The notes under the pieces were generated by a model. The model did no database searches. It had not been told where the DNA came from and worked only from the letters and a program-made list of their open reading frames with translations. The position numbers were made by a program, and so were the translations under genes. From Porphyridium purpureum (taxonomy: Eukaryota; Rhodophyta; Bangiophyceae; Porphyridiales; Porphyridiaceae), in NCBI GenBank assembly GCA_008690995.1, contig VRMN01000002.1, positions 124,001-188,000 on the forward strand: a DNA stretch of 64,000 nucleotides, read 5' to 3'. Below, piece after piece: positions 35,919-45,800 of this stretch; the first letter of the stretch is position 1; each line of letters begins with the position of its first letter.

Positions 35919-38900
35919 ATGGTGGCAAACACAACGGCCTCCGCGTTGGACGCCCCGAGCTCAGTGCAGAAGCAGCAACAGCAGCAAACACAATCGAACG
36001 GGAGCGCAACCACCGCGCACAAGGACACCGACCAGACATGGCTCAGGAAGTTGTTCCAAGACGCTGTACAGCAACAGCAGCGCTCTGGAATTACAGAGGG
36101 CGAGACCTACTACGCAATGCCTGTGCTTGCTGCTCAGCGGCTCGGCGCGCGACTGGGCGACCATTCGTTGCTCTTTCGCTCTCCTTTTGGTGCGCCTGAT
36201 CCGGTTGCGTCGATTTGCTCAGACGCCGACCACGTGGAGGCACATGATGACCACTCGTACAGAGAGGTTGGCGCGAGCAGAAGCGGGGACCTTATTCATA
36301 ACAAGGGCAACAACAGCAGTAGCATCAGCAGTGATACTGCCGTGATGAGAGCGCACAAAGTCGATGTATCGGGCCTGCTAGACGAGCACGGCTTTCTGAA
36401 GCATTCCGCGCAAGAGAACGTTGATTTCTGTCTCGTGGGTCAGGCCGTGTGGCAGCTGATTGTTCGGCACATTGAAATTGCGGATGCGCATGAGATCCCG
36501 TGCCCGGTCTTCCGGATGGGCAAGGAGCTTCGCATCGAAACGCACTGTCGGTCCATCACGTTCGAGCTTGGCTCTGGCGGTAAATCTTGCACAGTGCATG
36601 GCGTCCGACGGTTGGATAGAGTCGGCGACGTGGTGAAGCGTGCATGTGAACAGCTTGGAGAGCCGTACAATCTTTCGGACATGGCGCTGGAGTATGAAGA
36701 CGGAAGCACCCCAGACGACTCCTGGCCATCGTCGTTAGTGTGGGAGCTTGATTTGTTTCATACACAAACGCTTCGACTGACTGCTTCTCGATCGCAAGGT
36801 GGAGTCGACGCCAAGGCCGAATCTGCGCGTGGGGCGGATGGGACGTTGCCTGGGCCACAGCTCTCGTCCGCGACCGCGATACAAGACAAGAGTCTGGCAT
36901 CGTCTCCTGGGCCAAAAGTGCCGGCACCGCCACCACCTCCGCCACCGCCGCCGCGTGCACCTGTTCAATGTGGTAACGGTGCGTCGCCAGAGGGGCCAAA
37001 GGTAATCATCCCTCCGCCACCTCCTCCACCGGTGCAGCCAGCGGCTTCAAAAGATGGGGACGTGCCAGTGCCGCTGTTACCAGCACCGCCTTTGTCGTTT
37101 GACGATGATGGTGATGAGACGCCGTCGCACGTCGGTACGCTGTCCGCCGAGGAGCGGATGGAGGAGACTGTCGCGCTAGATACGCTGTCAGCGGATGCTG
37201 GGCTTGTTGGACTCACCAATCTGGGGAATACGTGCTTTATGAATTCGTCTCTGCAGTGTCTTTCCAACACAGAGCTGTTGAGCGCATACTTCTTGACGAA
37301 CAAATTTCAGCTCGACTTGAACGCGAGCAACCCACTGGGCATGGGTGGCGAGCTCGCGATCGAGTACAATAAGCTGTTGCGGCGGATGTGGTTGCGTTCC
37401 GCTGAGACCGGAACAAGCAGATTTGGTCGCAGCAGCTATAGTGATGCGGTGGCACCGCGTGCGTTCAAGGCCAAGATTAGCCACTGGGCGCCTCAGTTTG
37501 TAGGCTATTATCAACACGACTCGCAGGAATTACTGGCGTTCCTTCTCGACGGTCTGCATGAGGATTTGAACCGAGTGCAGCACAAGCCGCTCACAGAGCC
37601 AATCGAGGCGCAGGAGGGCGAGAATGAGTGTGAACGCGCGGCCGAAGCCTGGCGCCGCCACAAGCTGAGGCACGACTCTGTCATCGTTGATCACTTTCAG
37701 GGACAGTACAAGTCGCGCGTGGTGTGCCCGACCTGCCGCAAAGTGTCCATCACTTTTGACCCCTTCATGTACCTCACCGTACCTATTCCGGACCGCGAGA
37801 AGCGGTCGGTTACTGTCCTACTCACTCGCCTGCCGGGCCCATCGTCCAACACTATCATGGCGTCGGACATGGCGTCAGACGAGGACGAGAACGCTGATTA
37901 TTATTCTGAACGCGAGCAAAGCACAGCAGCGCGACCTATCAAATTTGGTGTGCTTGTCCGAAAGCGCGGTAGTCTGCGCGATGTGCGCCTAGAGCTTGCC
38001 CGCCTCAGCGGTGTACGTGCCGACCATCTTGTCTTTGCGCGCTGCGCACTGCAGCGCCTCCAGGGGCTGCCGCTTCCGGATGAGCTCCCTCTTGATGAGA
38101 TTCGCGATATGCGTATCTCCTTGGTTGCCTACGAGCTGCAGCATCTGCTCCGCGATGCCGACAGCGCCAGCGGCAGCGATAATAGCTGTAACAGTAGCGG
38201 CGGCGATACTCGAGCACCATCAAACAGTGGGCGCGTGCTGCGAAGCGCATCGAAGGCCGCATCAACTTCTCCAAGTTCTGGGACTCATGCGGACCCGGTG
38301 TTGATCGAGATATTACAGCGTGTACATGATTCGAGCATTGACGAATCGCACACGAGCATTGCGCATCCACAAGTTTTCTCTGTACCTCGCGAGCAACTAA
38401 CCGGAACGACACTTTACGCATACGTGCGCGCCCGTGTGTCAAGGTACTTTGATTGGAAACAGTTCCAGCTGCAGAATCGGCGCGGGGATGCTGGTACGGG
38501 CGATGCGTCTGCTACGAACACGTCACGTAGTACCTGCACCTCCTCTCTGGATACCGAGGGGTCCGAGAGCAAGGCGCCGCGCATTTCGCGTGGTACGCGC
38601 TCGCGGTCCAAATGCAGCAAGCCCAGCGGCGGTGAAACGGAAACGTCTGACCTGGCGGTCCATCATTTTGCAGAGCAAACGCAAGGTGATTACACCGAGC
38701 AGCAATGCGGTCTCTTCCCCTTTGTGCTCCGCTTTGAATACAAGCGCGTCAGCGATGCCCGCGCAAGTCATGACGATCACAAAGTCGACAAAGATGAAGA
38801 CGAAGATGCGCAAGTCCAAGACGCAGAAACTGGAGGTACTGGTGACAACCACGCCAAGATGATAGGGGTTTCGTCTCCGGTCATTGGACCCCAGCAGCAG

Positions 38901-39722
38901 CAGGAGCAGCAACAGCAGCAGCAACAGCAGCAGCAACAGCAGCAGCAACAGCAGCAGCAACAGCACGGGCTCTATTCCACGACCATAGATCTGTCGAACG
39001 GAGCAAACAAGGCGATTGCATTGCCGGCTTCTGTCCGGTCCGCGACCCTGATCGTCGAATGGAAGGCCGGGAGAACATTTGAAGCGTGCTTTCAGCGTGA
39101 TGAATGCGCGACCAATGCGCACGATGTGGACGAGTCCGCCTCATCCCTCTCGTCGGCCGTGCCGCACGACCGAGTAACATTGTATGAGTGCATGGAGTAC
39201 TGGGCCGAGAAGGAAATACTATCTGCAGAGAACGCGTGGTATTGCCCGACGTGCAAAGAGCATAAGCGCGCGGAAAAGAGTCTGCAGCTGTGGAGCGCGC
39301 CAGACATTCTTATTGTACATCTGAAGCGATTTTTCTACTCGACATGGAGCCGTCAGAAGATGAGTACGTTTGTCGAGTTCCCCACCCACGGCTTTGATAT
39401 TTCGAGCTTTGTAGGTGCCGCCGCCTCGAAGAGCGTACGCGCGCAGCAGTCGTGCGTGTATGACCTGTTCGCGGTCAGCAATCACTTTGGTGGGCTTGGA
39501 GGTGGCCACTACACGGCTGCCGCGCAGTCGCCATGGAAATGCCAATCGGGCCTTCCGGCGTCTACGGATGTGAATGCGCGAACGCCCGAGGGGGCGGAAT
39601 CAGAGCTCAAGGGCTGGTACACTTTTGATGACTCGCACGTCGCGCCCGTGAGCGGGCTTGCGGATGTGGTTTCTTCAGCGGCATACGTCCTGTTTTACAG
39701 AAGGAGGGCGGCCGAATCTTAG
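35919..39722 (+). CDS. Ubiquitin-specific protease with DUSP domain (USP4/15-like)
   Basis: The 1267-residue cysteine protease removes ubiquitin from proteins. Residues about 149-250 form a DUSP domain, followed by a ubiquitin-like stretch and a proline-rich linker (325-395). The USP domain runs from about 426. The Cys box GLTNLGNTCFMNSSLQCL has nucleophile C439, and the QQDA-equivalent YYQHDSQELLAFLLDGLHEDL is present. Two CPTC pairs (VVCPTCRK and YCPTCKEH) should bind zinc. The His box has H1197 in GGGHYTAAA and the acidic residue D1237 in WYTFDDSHV. Between the CPTC pairs is an insert of about 500 residues with a second UBL-like part, Ser/Thr-rich linkers and a polyglutamine tract near residues 992-1014. 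Insert position and CPTC spacing resemble USP4/11/15. All catalytic residues are present, so it is probably active. Confidence 0.93.
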   Translation: MVANTTASALDAPSSVQKQQQQQTQSNGSATTAHKDTDQTWLRKLFQDAVQQQQRSGITEGETYYAMPVLAAQRLGARLGDHSLLFRSPFGAPDPVASICSDADHVEAHDDHSYREVGASRSGDLIHNKGNNSSSISSDTAVMRAHKVDVSGLLDEHGFLKHSAQENVDFCLVGQAVWQLIVRHIEIADAHEIPCPVFRMGKELRIETHCRSITFELGSGGKSCTVHGVRRLDRVGDVVKRACEQLGEPYNLSDMALEYEDGSTPDDSWPSSLVWELDLFHTQTLRLTASRSQGGVDAKAESARGADGTLPGPQLSSATAIQDKSLASSPGPKVPAPPPPPPPPPRAPVQCGNGASPEGPKVIIPPPPPPPVQPAASKDGDVPVPLLPAPPLSFDDDGDETPSHVGTLSAEERMEETVALDTLSADAGLVGLTNLGNTCFMNSSLQCLSNTELLSAYFLTNKFQLDLNASNPLGMGGELAIEYNKLLRRMWLRSAETGTSRFGRSSYSDAVAPRAFKAKISHWAPQFVGYYQHDSQELLAFLLDGLHEDLNRVQHKPLTEPIEAQEGENECERAAEAWRRHKLRHDSVIVDHFQGQYKSRVVCPTCRKVSITFDPFMYLTVPIPDREKRSVTVLLTRLPGPSSNTIMASDMASDEDENADYYSEREQSTAARPIKFGVLVRKRGSLRDVRLELARLSGVRADHLVFARCALQRLQGLPLPDELPLDEIRDMRISLVAYELQHLLRDADSASGSDNSCNSSGGDTRAPSNSGRVLRSASKAASTSPSSGTHADPVLIEILQRVHDSSIDESHTSIAHPQVFSVPREQLTGTTLYAYVRARVSRYFDWKQFQLQNRRGDAGTGDASATNTSRSTCTSSLDTEGSESKAPRISRGTRSRSKCSKPSGGETETSDLAVHHFAEQTQGDYTEQQCGLFPFVLRFEYKRVSDARASHDDHKVDKDEDEDAQVQDAETGGTGDNHAKMIGVSSPVIGPQQQQEQQQQQQQQQQQQQQQQQQQHGLYSTTIDLSNGANKAIALPASVRSATLIVEWKAGRTFEACFQRDECATNAHDVDESASSLSSAVPHDRVTLYECMEYWAEKEILSAENAWYCPTCKEHKRAEKSLQLWSAPDILIVHLKRFFYSTWSRQKMSTFVEFPTHGFDISSFVGAAASKSVRAQQSCVYDLFAVSNHFGGLGGGHYTAAAQSPWKCQSGLPASTDVNARTPEGAESELKGWYTFDDSHVAPVSGLADVVSSAAYVLFYRRRAAES
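38892..38963 (+). repeat. CAG/CAA repeat encoding polyglutamine
   Basis: About 24 consecutive triplets of CAG with interspersed CAA (and one GAG near the start) encode Q4-E-Q20 or so in the USP insert. The CAA interruptions would slow slippage. Confidence 0.9.
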
Positions 39723-39955
39723 CTCGACGTTTTCAGGTCGGCATGTACTAGTGCCGCCTCGATCCTGTGTGGATATGGAGAAGCGAGGCTAAGAAGTGAG
39801 AATTGGTTTCGCATGGCCCTGTCGATGCACTATTTATCTGGCCACCTCTCTACGCCCTAAAGCAAAACAGAAGGAAAAATATGGTGGTAAACGAACGCGC
39901 AACTACCCAACATCGATTGGAAAAGAAAATTGTGGGTTTTTTTTCTGTGCGCCGT

Positions 39956-41053
39956 CTACTTGCTCGTCAGCGCTCGGACACATGCGCGCAGGGTGGTGCT
40001 CGTGAGGCCGTGCTCTACAGCCCTCTTCATAAATTCGTCACGCTTCTCGGTGTTGCCTGTGAAGGCATCATGGTACAGACCCAGGTAGAAAGTCACTGCA
40101 GGTGTAAACATGTTGTCTTTGAGGTCAACAATCTCATGCTCCAGGCTCTTCAACAAGGCGGCTGCCCGCTTTGAATCGGAGGGCTCACGGAAAAGCTCCA
40201 GTACCTCGCACAGGCCGTCCGGTGCGCACTGCAGCTCTGCTTCACTGAGAGCTTGCTGCGGTACCGAGCTGGGTCCGCGCAGCTTGGCCAGGATGGCGAG
40301 CTCCCACAGCCCAAATTCGCTATTGAGCTCATCTGACACGCCGTCCAAGGCTACCACATTGATGCGCAAGCTCTCGCGCGCGGCTTGCAGGCGGCCTGCA
40401 AGATACAAAGTGATCGCGCGTTGCAATGCGTACGGCTGGCCCACCCACTTGGGTACAAATTCGCCCAACTTTTCCTCAAACCAGTACATTACGTGCATGC
40501 TATTCCCGAGCGCCTCTGCGCGCACCGTGTTCGCACGCTCGAAATCCTTGATTGCGCTAGGCAGGTTGCCGAGGACGAGCTGGCAGGATGCGCGGCGCTC
40601 GTAAAGATTCGGAATGTGTTCCATTCCATTCCTCTCAGCGAGCTCATAGTTTTTGATAGCCTGCTCGAGCTCGGCGTGCTTTTCGTACACACAGCCGCGA
40701 AGGAAGGCGACAAAGGGGTCGGACGGGTTATGCGCCTTGTCTGCGAGCTTGCGCTGTATCAGCTGGAGATCACTGTCCAGCGACGCGCCATACTCGGCCA
40801 CGCTTGGCGGGCCGATGCGCACGGCGTCATCAAAGCAGGGCTCGACGGACGCAAACTCCTTATTAGCGTCAAAACTGCCGACCCTACCTGACGCCGCGGC
40901 GGCCTCTTGCTGCTGCTGCTGCTGCTGCATGCAGAGCTGCCTGGCGGCGCGTGTGCGCGCGGGTGTAGAAACACGCAGCTGCGCAGACCGCACCGCCAGC
41001 ACCGCTGCCGCGCGCGGACGCAGCGCGCCAGCCGCAGTTCCGACAAACGCCAT
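39956..41053 (-). CDS. TPR-repeat protein with plastid transit-like N-terminus
   Basis: The 365-residue protein starts at ATG 41053 with an Ala/Arg-rich, acid-free presequence (MAFVGTAAGALRPRAAAVLAVRSAQ) of transit-peptide character, then a Q6 run. Tetratricopeptide-like helices cover about residues 110-200 (AFLRGCVYEKHAELEQAIKNYELAERNG and LYERRASCQLVLGNLPSAIKDFERANTV). Further helical pairs to the end include VTFYLGLYHDAFTGNTEKRDEFMKRAVEHG. It resembles plastid TPR proteins of cyanobacterial ancestry without a named function. Protein-protein scaffolding, for example in photosystem assembly, is the usual role. It converges with the USP gene with 233 bp between stops. Confidence 0.75.
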   Translation of the reverse strand: MAFVGTAAGALRPRAAAVLAVRSAQLRVSTPARTRAARQLCMQQQQQQQEAAAASGRVGSFDANKEFASVEPCFDDAVRIGPPSVAEYGASLDSDLQLIQRKLADKAHNPSDPFVAFLRGCVYEKHAELEQAIKNYELAERNGMEHIPNLYERRASCQLVLGNLPSAIKDFERANTVRAEALGNSMHVMYWFEEKLGEFVPKWVGQPYALQRAITLYLAGRLQAARESLRINVVALDGVSDELNSEFGLWELAILAKLRGPSSVPQQALSEAELQCAPDGLCEVLELFREPSDSKRAAALLKSLEHEIVDLKDNMFTPAVTFYLGLYHDAFTGNTEKRDEFMKRAVEHGLTSTTLRACVRALTSK

Positions 41054-41354
41054 TGCGCCGGCCTTACCTGTGATCTTTCTCTCTCTCTCGCTCTGTGTCA
41101 CTCGAACCTACTGGAGGCCAGTTCCACCCAAGCCACAGTCTCAGTCTTTCTCTCTCTTTCTCTTTTCGCCTCCACACCTGATATCAGCGCAGCCGCAGCA
41201 GCGTCTGAAATATCGCGCGGCAGATTCTTGTTTCCGCGTGTAACCCGCCGCACCGAACCCACATGATCGAGCACGATCTGCGCCGGTCTACTAAATCCAC
41301 AGCGATTTACCACGCACAGCTGGAAGGCAATCGTGTGTGCTCGCGCCGTTACCG

Positions 41355-41391
41355 AACTGTACATCTACCGAGCGCGCTCACGCTGTACCTC
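41355..41391. promoter_or_regulatory. CTGTAC motif pair
   Basis: AACTGTACATC (41355) and GCTGTACCTC (41382) lie about 300 bp upstream of the TPR start codon. Confidence 0.45.
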
Positions 41392-42218
41392 TGCGATGCG
41401 GTTCGCGCCGTCGAGCAGCGCGGCATGAACAGGCCGTCCAGCCGCACGGGCGCGACATGCTAGCAACTCGCCACTCGGTCCAGCGGCAGGTCGCATATCC
41501 CTCAAGCTTGATTGGTTACTTCAGAGTGTAGGCTTCCAACATGACGCCATCAACGCACCCGCGCCTCCTTGGCAGCACGCTGCCCAGCCAGTCGGGCACT
41601 GCATCTCTGGCAAGCAAGCGCCATGAGCACTGCGCATAGTCTGCACGCCTCGCAAAGAATTCATGGTTCTTCCAGTGTGGCTTGTGCTCGTCCTCTGGTA
41701 AATCGCACTTATTCTCTCGCGCCGAACTGACGACTACAGCAGTGCTGCAGCGTGCCGCGTCAATCGTTCACGTGCAAAGTGCGCGCAAACTGCTTGATGC
41801 ACAACACTTCAAGTTCGGGAGCTGCAAACGTGGTTCTACTTGTCGCCTCTGGCTTCCGCCGCCGGTTCTGTTTTCCATTTCGGTATGTTTCGCGGCGCGG
41901 GTCGCAAAATTCCAGACCGCCACTCTGGCGCTCCAGTCGCCTTGCGCGCTCTCGACATAAGGACCTCTAGTGCGCCACGACCACGTGGTGTTGGTTCCAT
42001 TGAACTCCTGAGGAGAATCCCGGGGCACTCCCCAGTCTAGCCTGCTCTAAACACATATCTCTCTCGCATGCCGCTCTGCAACTGCCGCGGTTGAAGGACT
42101 TTATCTGCTGCCATCGCTACCTTCTGACCAGAAAACCGGTCAGCCACTCTCCACCCCAAACCTCGACACACGCACGAGTCTAACGCAGCAACGCTCACGT
42201 GCGCTCATCCCGCTTTCC

Positions 42219-42222
<4 letters not shown>

Positions 42223-42249
<27 letters not shown>
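42223..42249. repeat. (CA)n microsatellite
   Basis: About 13 CA dinucleotides in an uninterrupted run. Confidence 0.95.
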
Positions 42250-42388
42250 CCGTCTGTCTCGTACACCAGCGTCAGTTCATCCAACACGTCGACATCCAGT
42301 TCCTTATCGGTTCCTTATCGGTTCGGTTTATGTGACGGTTAGGTGTCGACGTGGCGAATCGTCCTCGCTAGTAGAAACCATGACGACC

Positions 42389-42400
42389 GAGGTACAGTTG
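42389..42400. promoter_or_regulatory. GAGGTACAGTTG motif
   Basis: This is the complement form of the CTGTACCTC motif, identical over 10 bases to the copy at 30378. It lies 476 bp upstream of the amidotransferase fusion gene. Confidence 0.4.
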
Positions 42401-42875
42401 GCGGCTTTCTATTAAGGCGGGGGTTTTTTCATAGAGAAATCTGTGAGCCGGACCGGGAGCGAGCAGGCGGGACAGGCGGGACAGGCGGAACAAGTGGTGG
42501 CGGCGGCGCGGGCTGGAAGGTACGCGTAGCGGCTGCTGCGTGCGTGGCGATCTCGCGGACGCCGTGCGGACAACCCGCCCCTTGCGCGCGCGATAAAATG
42601 GGCGCCACGGATGCGATTCGGCACGGCCTGGGTGGGAGTGTGAGCGCGAAGGTTTGTGCGTATGTCGATTCGTGGTCGTCCGCGCGTCGTGGTGGAGGAC
42701 GGGTTCAAGAACCGACCGCATGCTGTTGTGCGGGAGTTGGGTGAGCTGCGTCAGTGTGGAGCGAGATAGAGTCCGAGTGTAGAGGCAAGAGAGGCCGCGC
42801 AGCAGGAACGGTGGCGTACGGAGTGGCGCCGACGACCAAGCGCGCGCGGGGCGCCAACGACTGGCTTTCTGCGCA

Positions 42876-45800
42876 ATGGCGCAGGCGCTGTTGGGGGCCG
42901 CGGCTGGTGTTGATCTCCCGTCGGTAATGCGCATGAGCGGCGCTTGTTGCCCCGGCCCTGAGCTCGTTCGCGCCTGGGGCGTGACCAGTCAGAGCTGTGG
43001 CGGCCAGGTGATGGATTACCTCCTCCTGTCTGTGCAAATATGGCTCACCATCGGGGCTGTGCGCTGTGCAACGCTCCTCTGGCACGAAATGTGCCACTTG
43101 GCAGCCGCAATGGCGTGTTCGGTGCTGAGCAGTTGTGAGCAAGGCGGCGTTTTTTCAAAGTGGCGCAGCGCGTGGTTTACCGTTTGCACACGCGAGAATC
43201 TGACAGCGCACAAGCCGCTGCGCTGGTGGGCACAAACGTTGGTATTTTGGGCACGGCCCTTGTTTCCGACCGAACCAGAGCTGCCACACGTCATGGTCGC
43301 GACCGGTCGGTACGCGTCCACCATTCGCCTCGCGGGACCAGCGGGCTCGCTGTCCTTGTCCGTGGCGGCCGCGGTCGCGCTCCTAATACAAATCTCACGT
43401 GGCGCGCAATGGGGCCGTGATCAAAATGCCATCCTGTGGTTCACGCGCTGCGTGTTTGCAGTGTCCTTGTGGACAAGCCTTGACGCGCTCGTGTCAGACG
43501 TGTGCATGCAGCCACACCACACGTTGGGCGAGAAAGAGCGCTGCCATGGACTGAGCAGCAACGTGGAGCAGCATTCGGTCTTCTTCTGCGGCAATTTTGG
43601 TGCTCTCGTGTACTGGCAGGCATCGCGCTCATCGCGGCATTTTCTGGATATGGTGCGGAGCATGATTGCAGTGACTATGCTGCGCGGAGGCCAAGCAGGC
43701 GGTGCTGTGATGTACGTGCCAGACGCCGCGCAGCCAGGCAGCATGCGTGCTGTGAGGTCGCGACTGGTGAACTCCAAGCGAGGCCGACTGGACTACAAAA
43801 TTGTGCGCGCTCTGCGCTGGCGCTTGGCACTTTGGACACTGTGGCTCAAGCTGCGCCGTGCCTTTGCATGGCTGACTGGAGGCCTTGGGAAAAGGCCGTG
43901 GCGAGGCGGCGCTGGAAACGGTCAAGCCGAGGACGCAGAGCTGAGCCCGGGTCTGGAAGATGCCAGCCAGGGTCGCCGCAGCGTGGTGCTTCTGCAGGGC
44001 CACACGCGCTTTGCCACATCGTCACTGCTCAAGACGCGCGAAACGCATCCGCACACCTGGGGTGGACGGGAAATGAAGCGCGTTTGGGTACGCAGCTGTA
44101 CGCCTGGCGGGCTCTACGTGCAAGTAACACAAAATGTGCAGAACTTTATCACGCATAATGGAGACTTTGATTTTTGCGAGCTGTTCCATGAAGACCAGTC
44201 AGTACGTGTGGTACACCGTTGGCTGGAGATGGTGCTGGGCGTGCCCAACGCCGGCACAGGCGATAGTGTCAACATTGCTGGGCTATTTGACCTTGTACGT
44301 ACGCAGGGCTTGTGGTATGAGAGCGTTCGGCTTGCATATTGCATGTTTGTACTCAAGTCAATTAGCGATGTACCAGACTTTGATACCATGCGTAAAGTTG
44401 CTGCCGTATTTGAACGTGAATTCAAGGCCTGGAATGACAACATGCTGATGCGTTCCAACAAGCCACGAGCCGCACGATCAGCCACGGGTGGACCTGACGG
44501 TCTGGAGGTGTCAATGGACGATGTAGGCATTGACCTGACCATCGAAATCTCAGCGCTCGACTTGATGCTACTCATCTCGAATTTTGGCCGCGGACTTGGA
44601 GAGCAATGCCCTGAAATTGAGAGCGAAGTTGCAAACGCGCTTTGCACGGCTTCAGTTGATTATTTCTTCCGCAACTCTACGCGCAAGGCTATGGAATGGT
44701 TCTTGGAGCGCGCCAAGGGCTCCTTTGGCATCGCGGTATCGAACAGCATGCGCCGTGATGAAATTGTGCTCGCCGCGCATGGCCAGCCCATGTTCATTGG
44801 ATGGAACGGTAGTCAAAGCGGTATGGAGTGCGACAATACAAGCGAATGCATGGACACAGTTCTATATGGCTCGGAGGTACATGCGCTTGAGGTAGCTCTT
44901 CTCGGCGCCGGCGCGCCTGGTACACACCAGCGTCTTACTAAATACTTCCAGCTCGCAGACACGCATGGAGAAGTGTTCCAGATCGCCCGTCGACCGGACG
45001 AATTTGAGGCCGAGGCGCGGGTCTTGTGCATGATCGAGGATGGGCATGCAGTGAAGCTTATGTATAATCTGCGACGTGCTCTGCATCACTCGAGTAAGGC
45101 TAAAGGCATGGCAGATGCTGCGTTGGAGGACGATGGGGGCTCAATGAATCCAAAGAAGAAACAAGTGTCCAATGGTCATCAAATGCATCCCAAGGGCAGC
45201 GATGGCAGCGACGGCTCGACAACTGACGATATTCCAGCAGACTATGGAAACACCTTAATTCACCTACCAGGTTCCCCCTTCCTGTTCCGTGCATTCAGCC
45301 TCGAGAGCGGTGCGTATTTGACCGAGACCGAGCTGCTGCTGCGCACGCATCCGTTCGTACACCAAACGCCATCGGACGATGATGCCAGTGGTTCATCCGA
45401 AAAGCACCGGACGAAAGGTACATGGGGGCAAGACGATGTTTGGCAGGACTTGCAAGACCTGCCCGGTGTGCTGAAGCGCATTGAGTCCGACTGGGACTCG
45501 AGCGCTGCAAAGGCCGCACACTCTTCTGGTGGCGTTGATTTAGAGCCACCTACAGCAGTGAAAAGCGCCGTCAGCAATGGTTCAGTCATTCGCGAGCTTG
45601 GGCACGCGTTTGCGGCTCTTGCTGACAACCATGCTTTATACCAATATTCAACGCGCGGTCTGGAACGCGGGCTAGACGTGCTGGTGGTGGGTGTCGAGGT
45701 GTCACTGTGGATTTCGGAGCAGTTTGTGGCCGACCTTGAGGTCGCATTTCCGAAGATCCGAGCTCGAGCATGGTCGGCTAACAAGGTGTTGGGCGCGCTG

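Larger units (their letters stand above)
41054..42875. other. 1.8-kb divergent intergenic region, no gene
   Basis: The region between the TPR gene and the amidotransferase fusion has no frame with protein-like texture. It contains the microsatellite at 42223, a tandem GGTTCCTTATC pair (42298-42319), a GGGACAGGC repeat (42469-42488) and three CTGTAC-type motifs. Confidence 0.5.
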
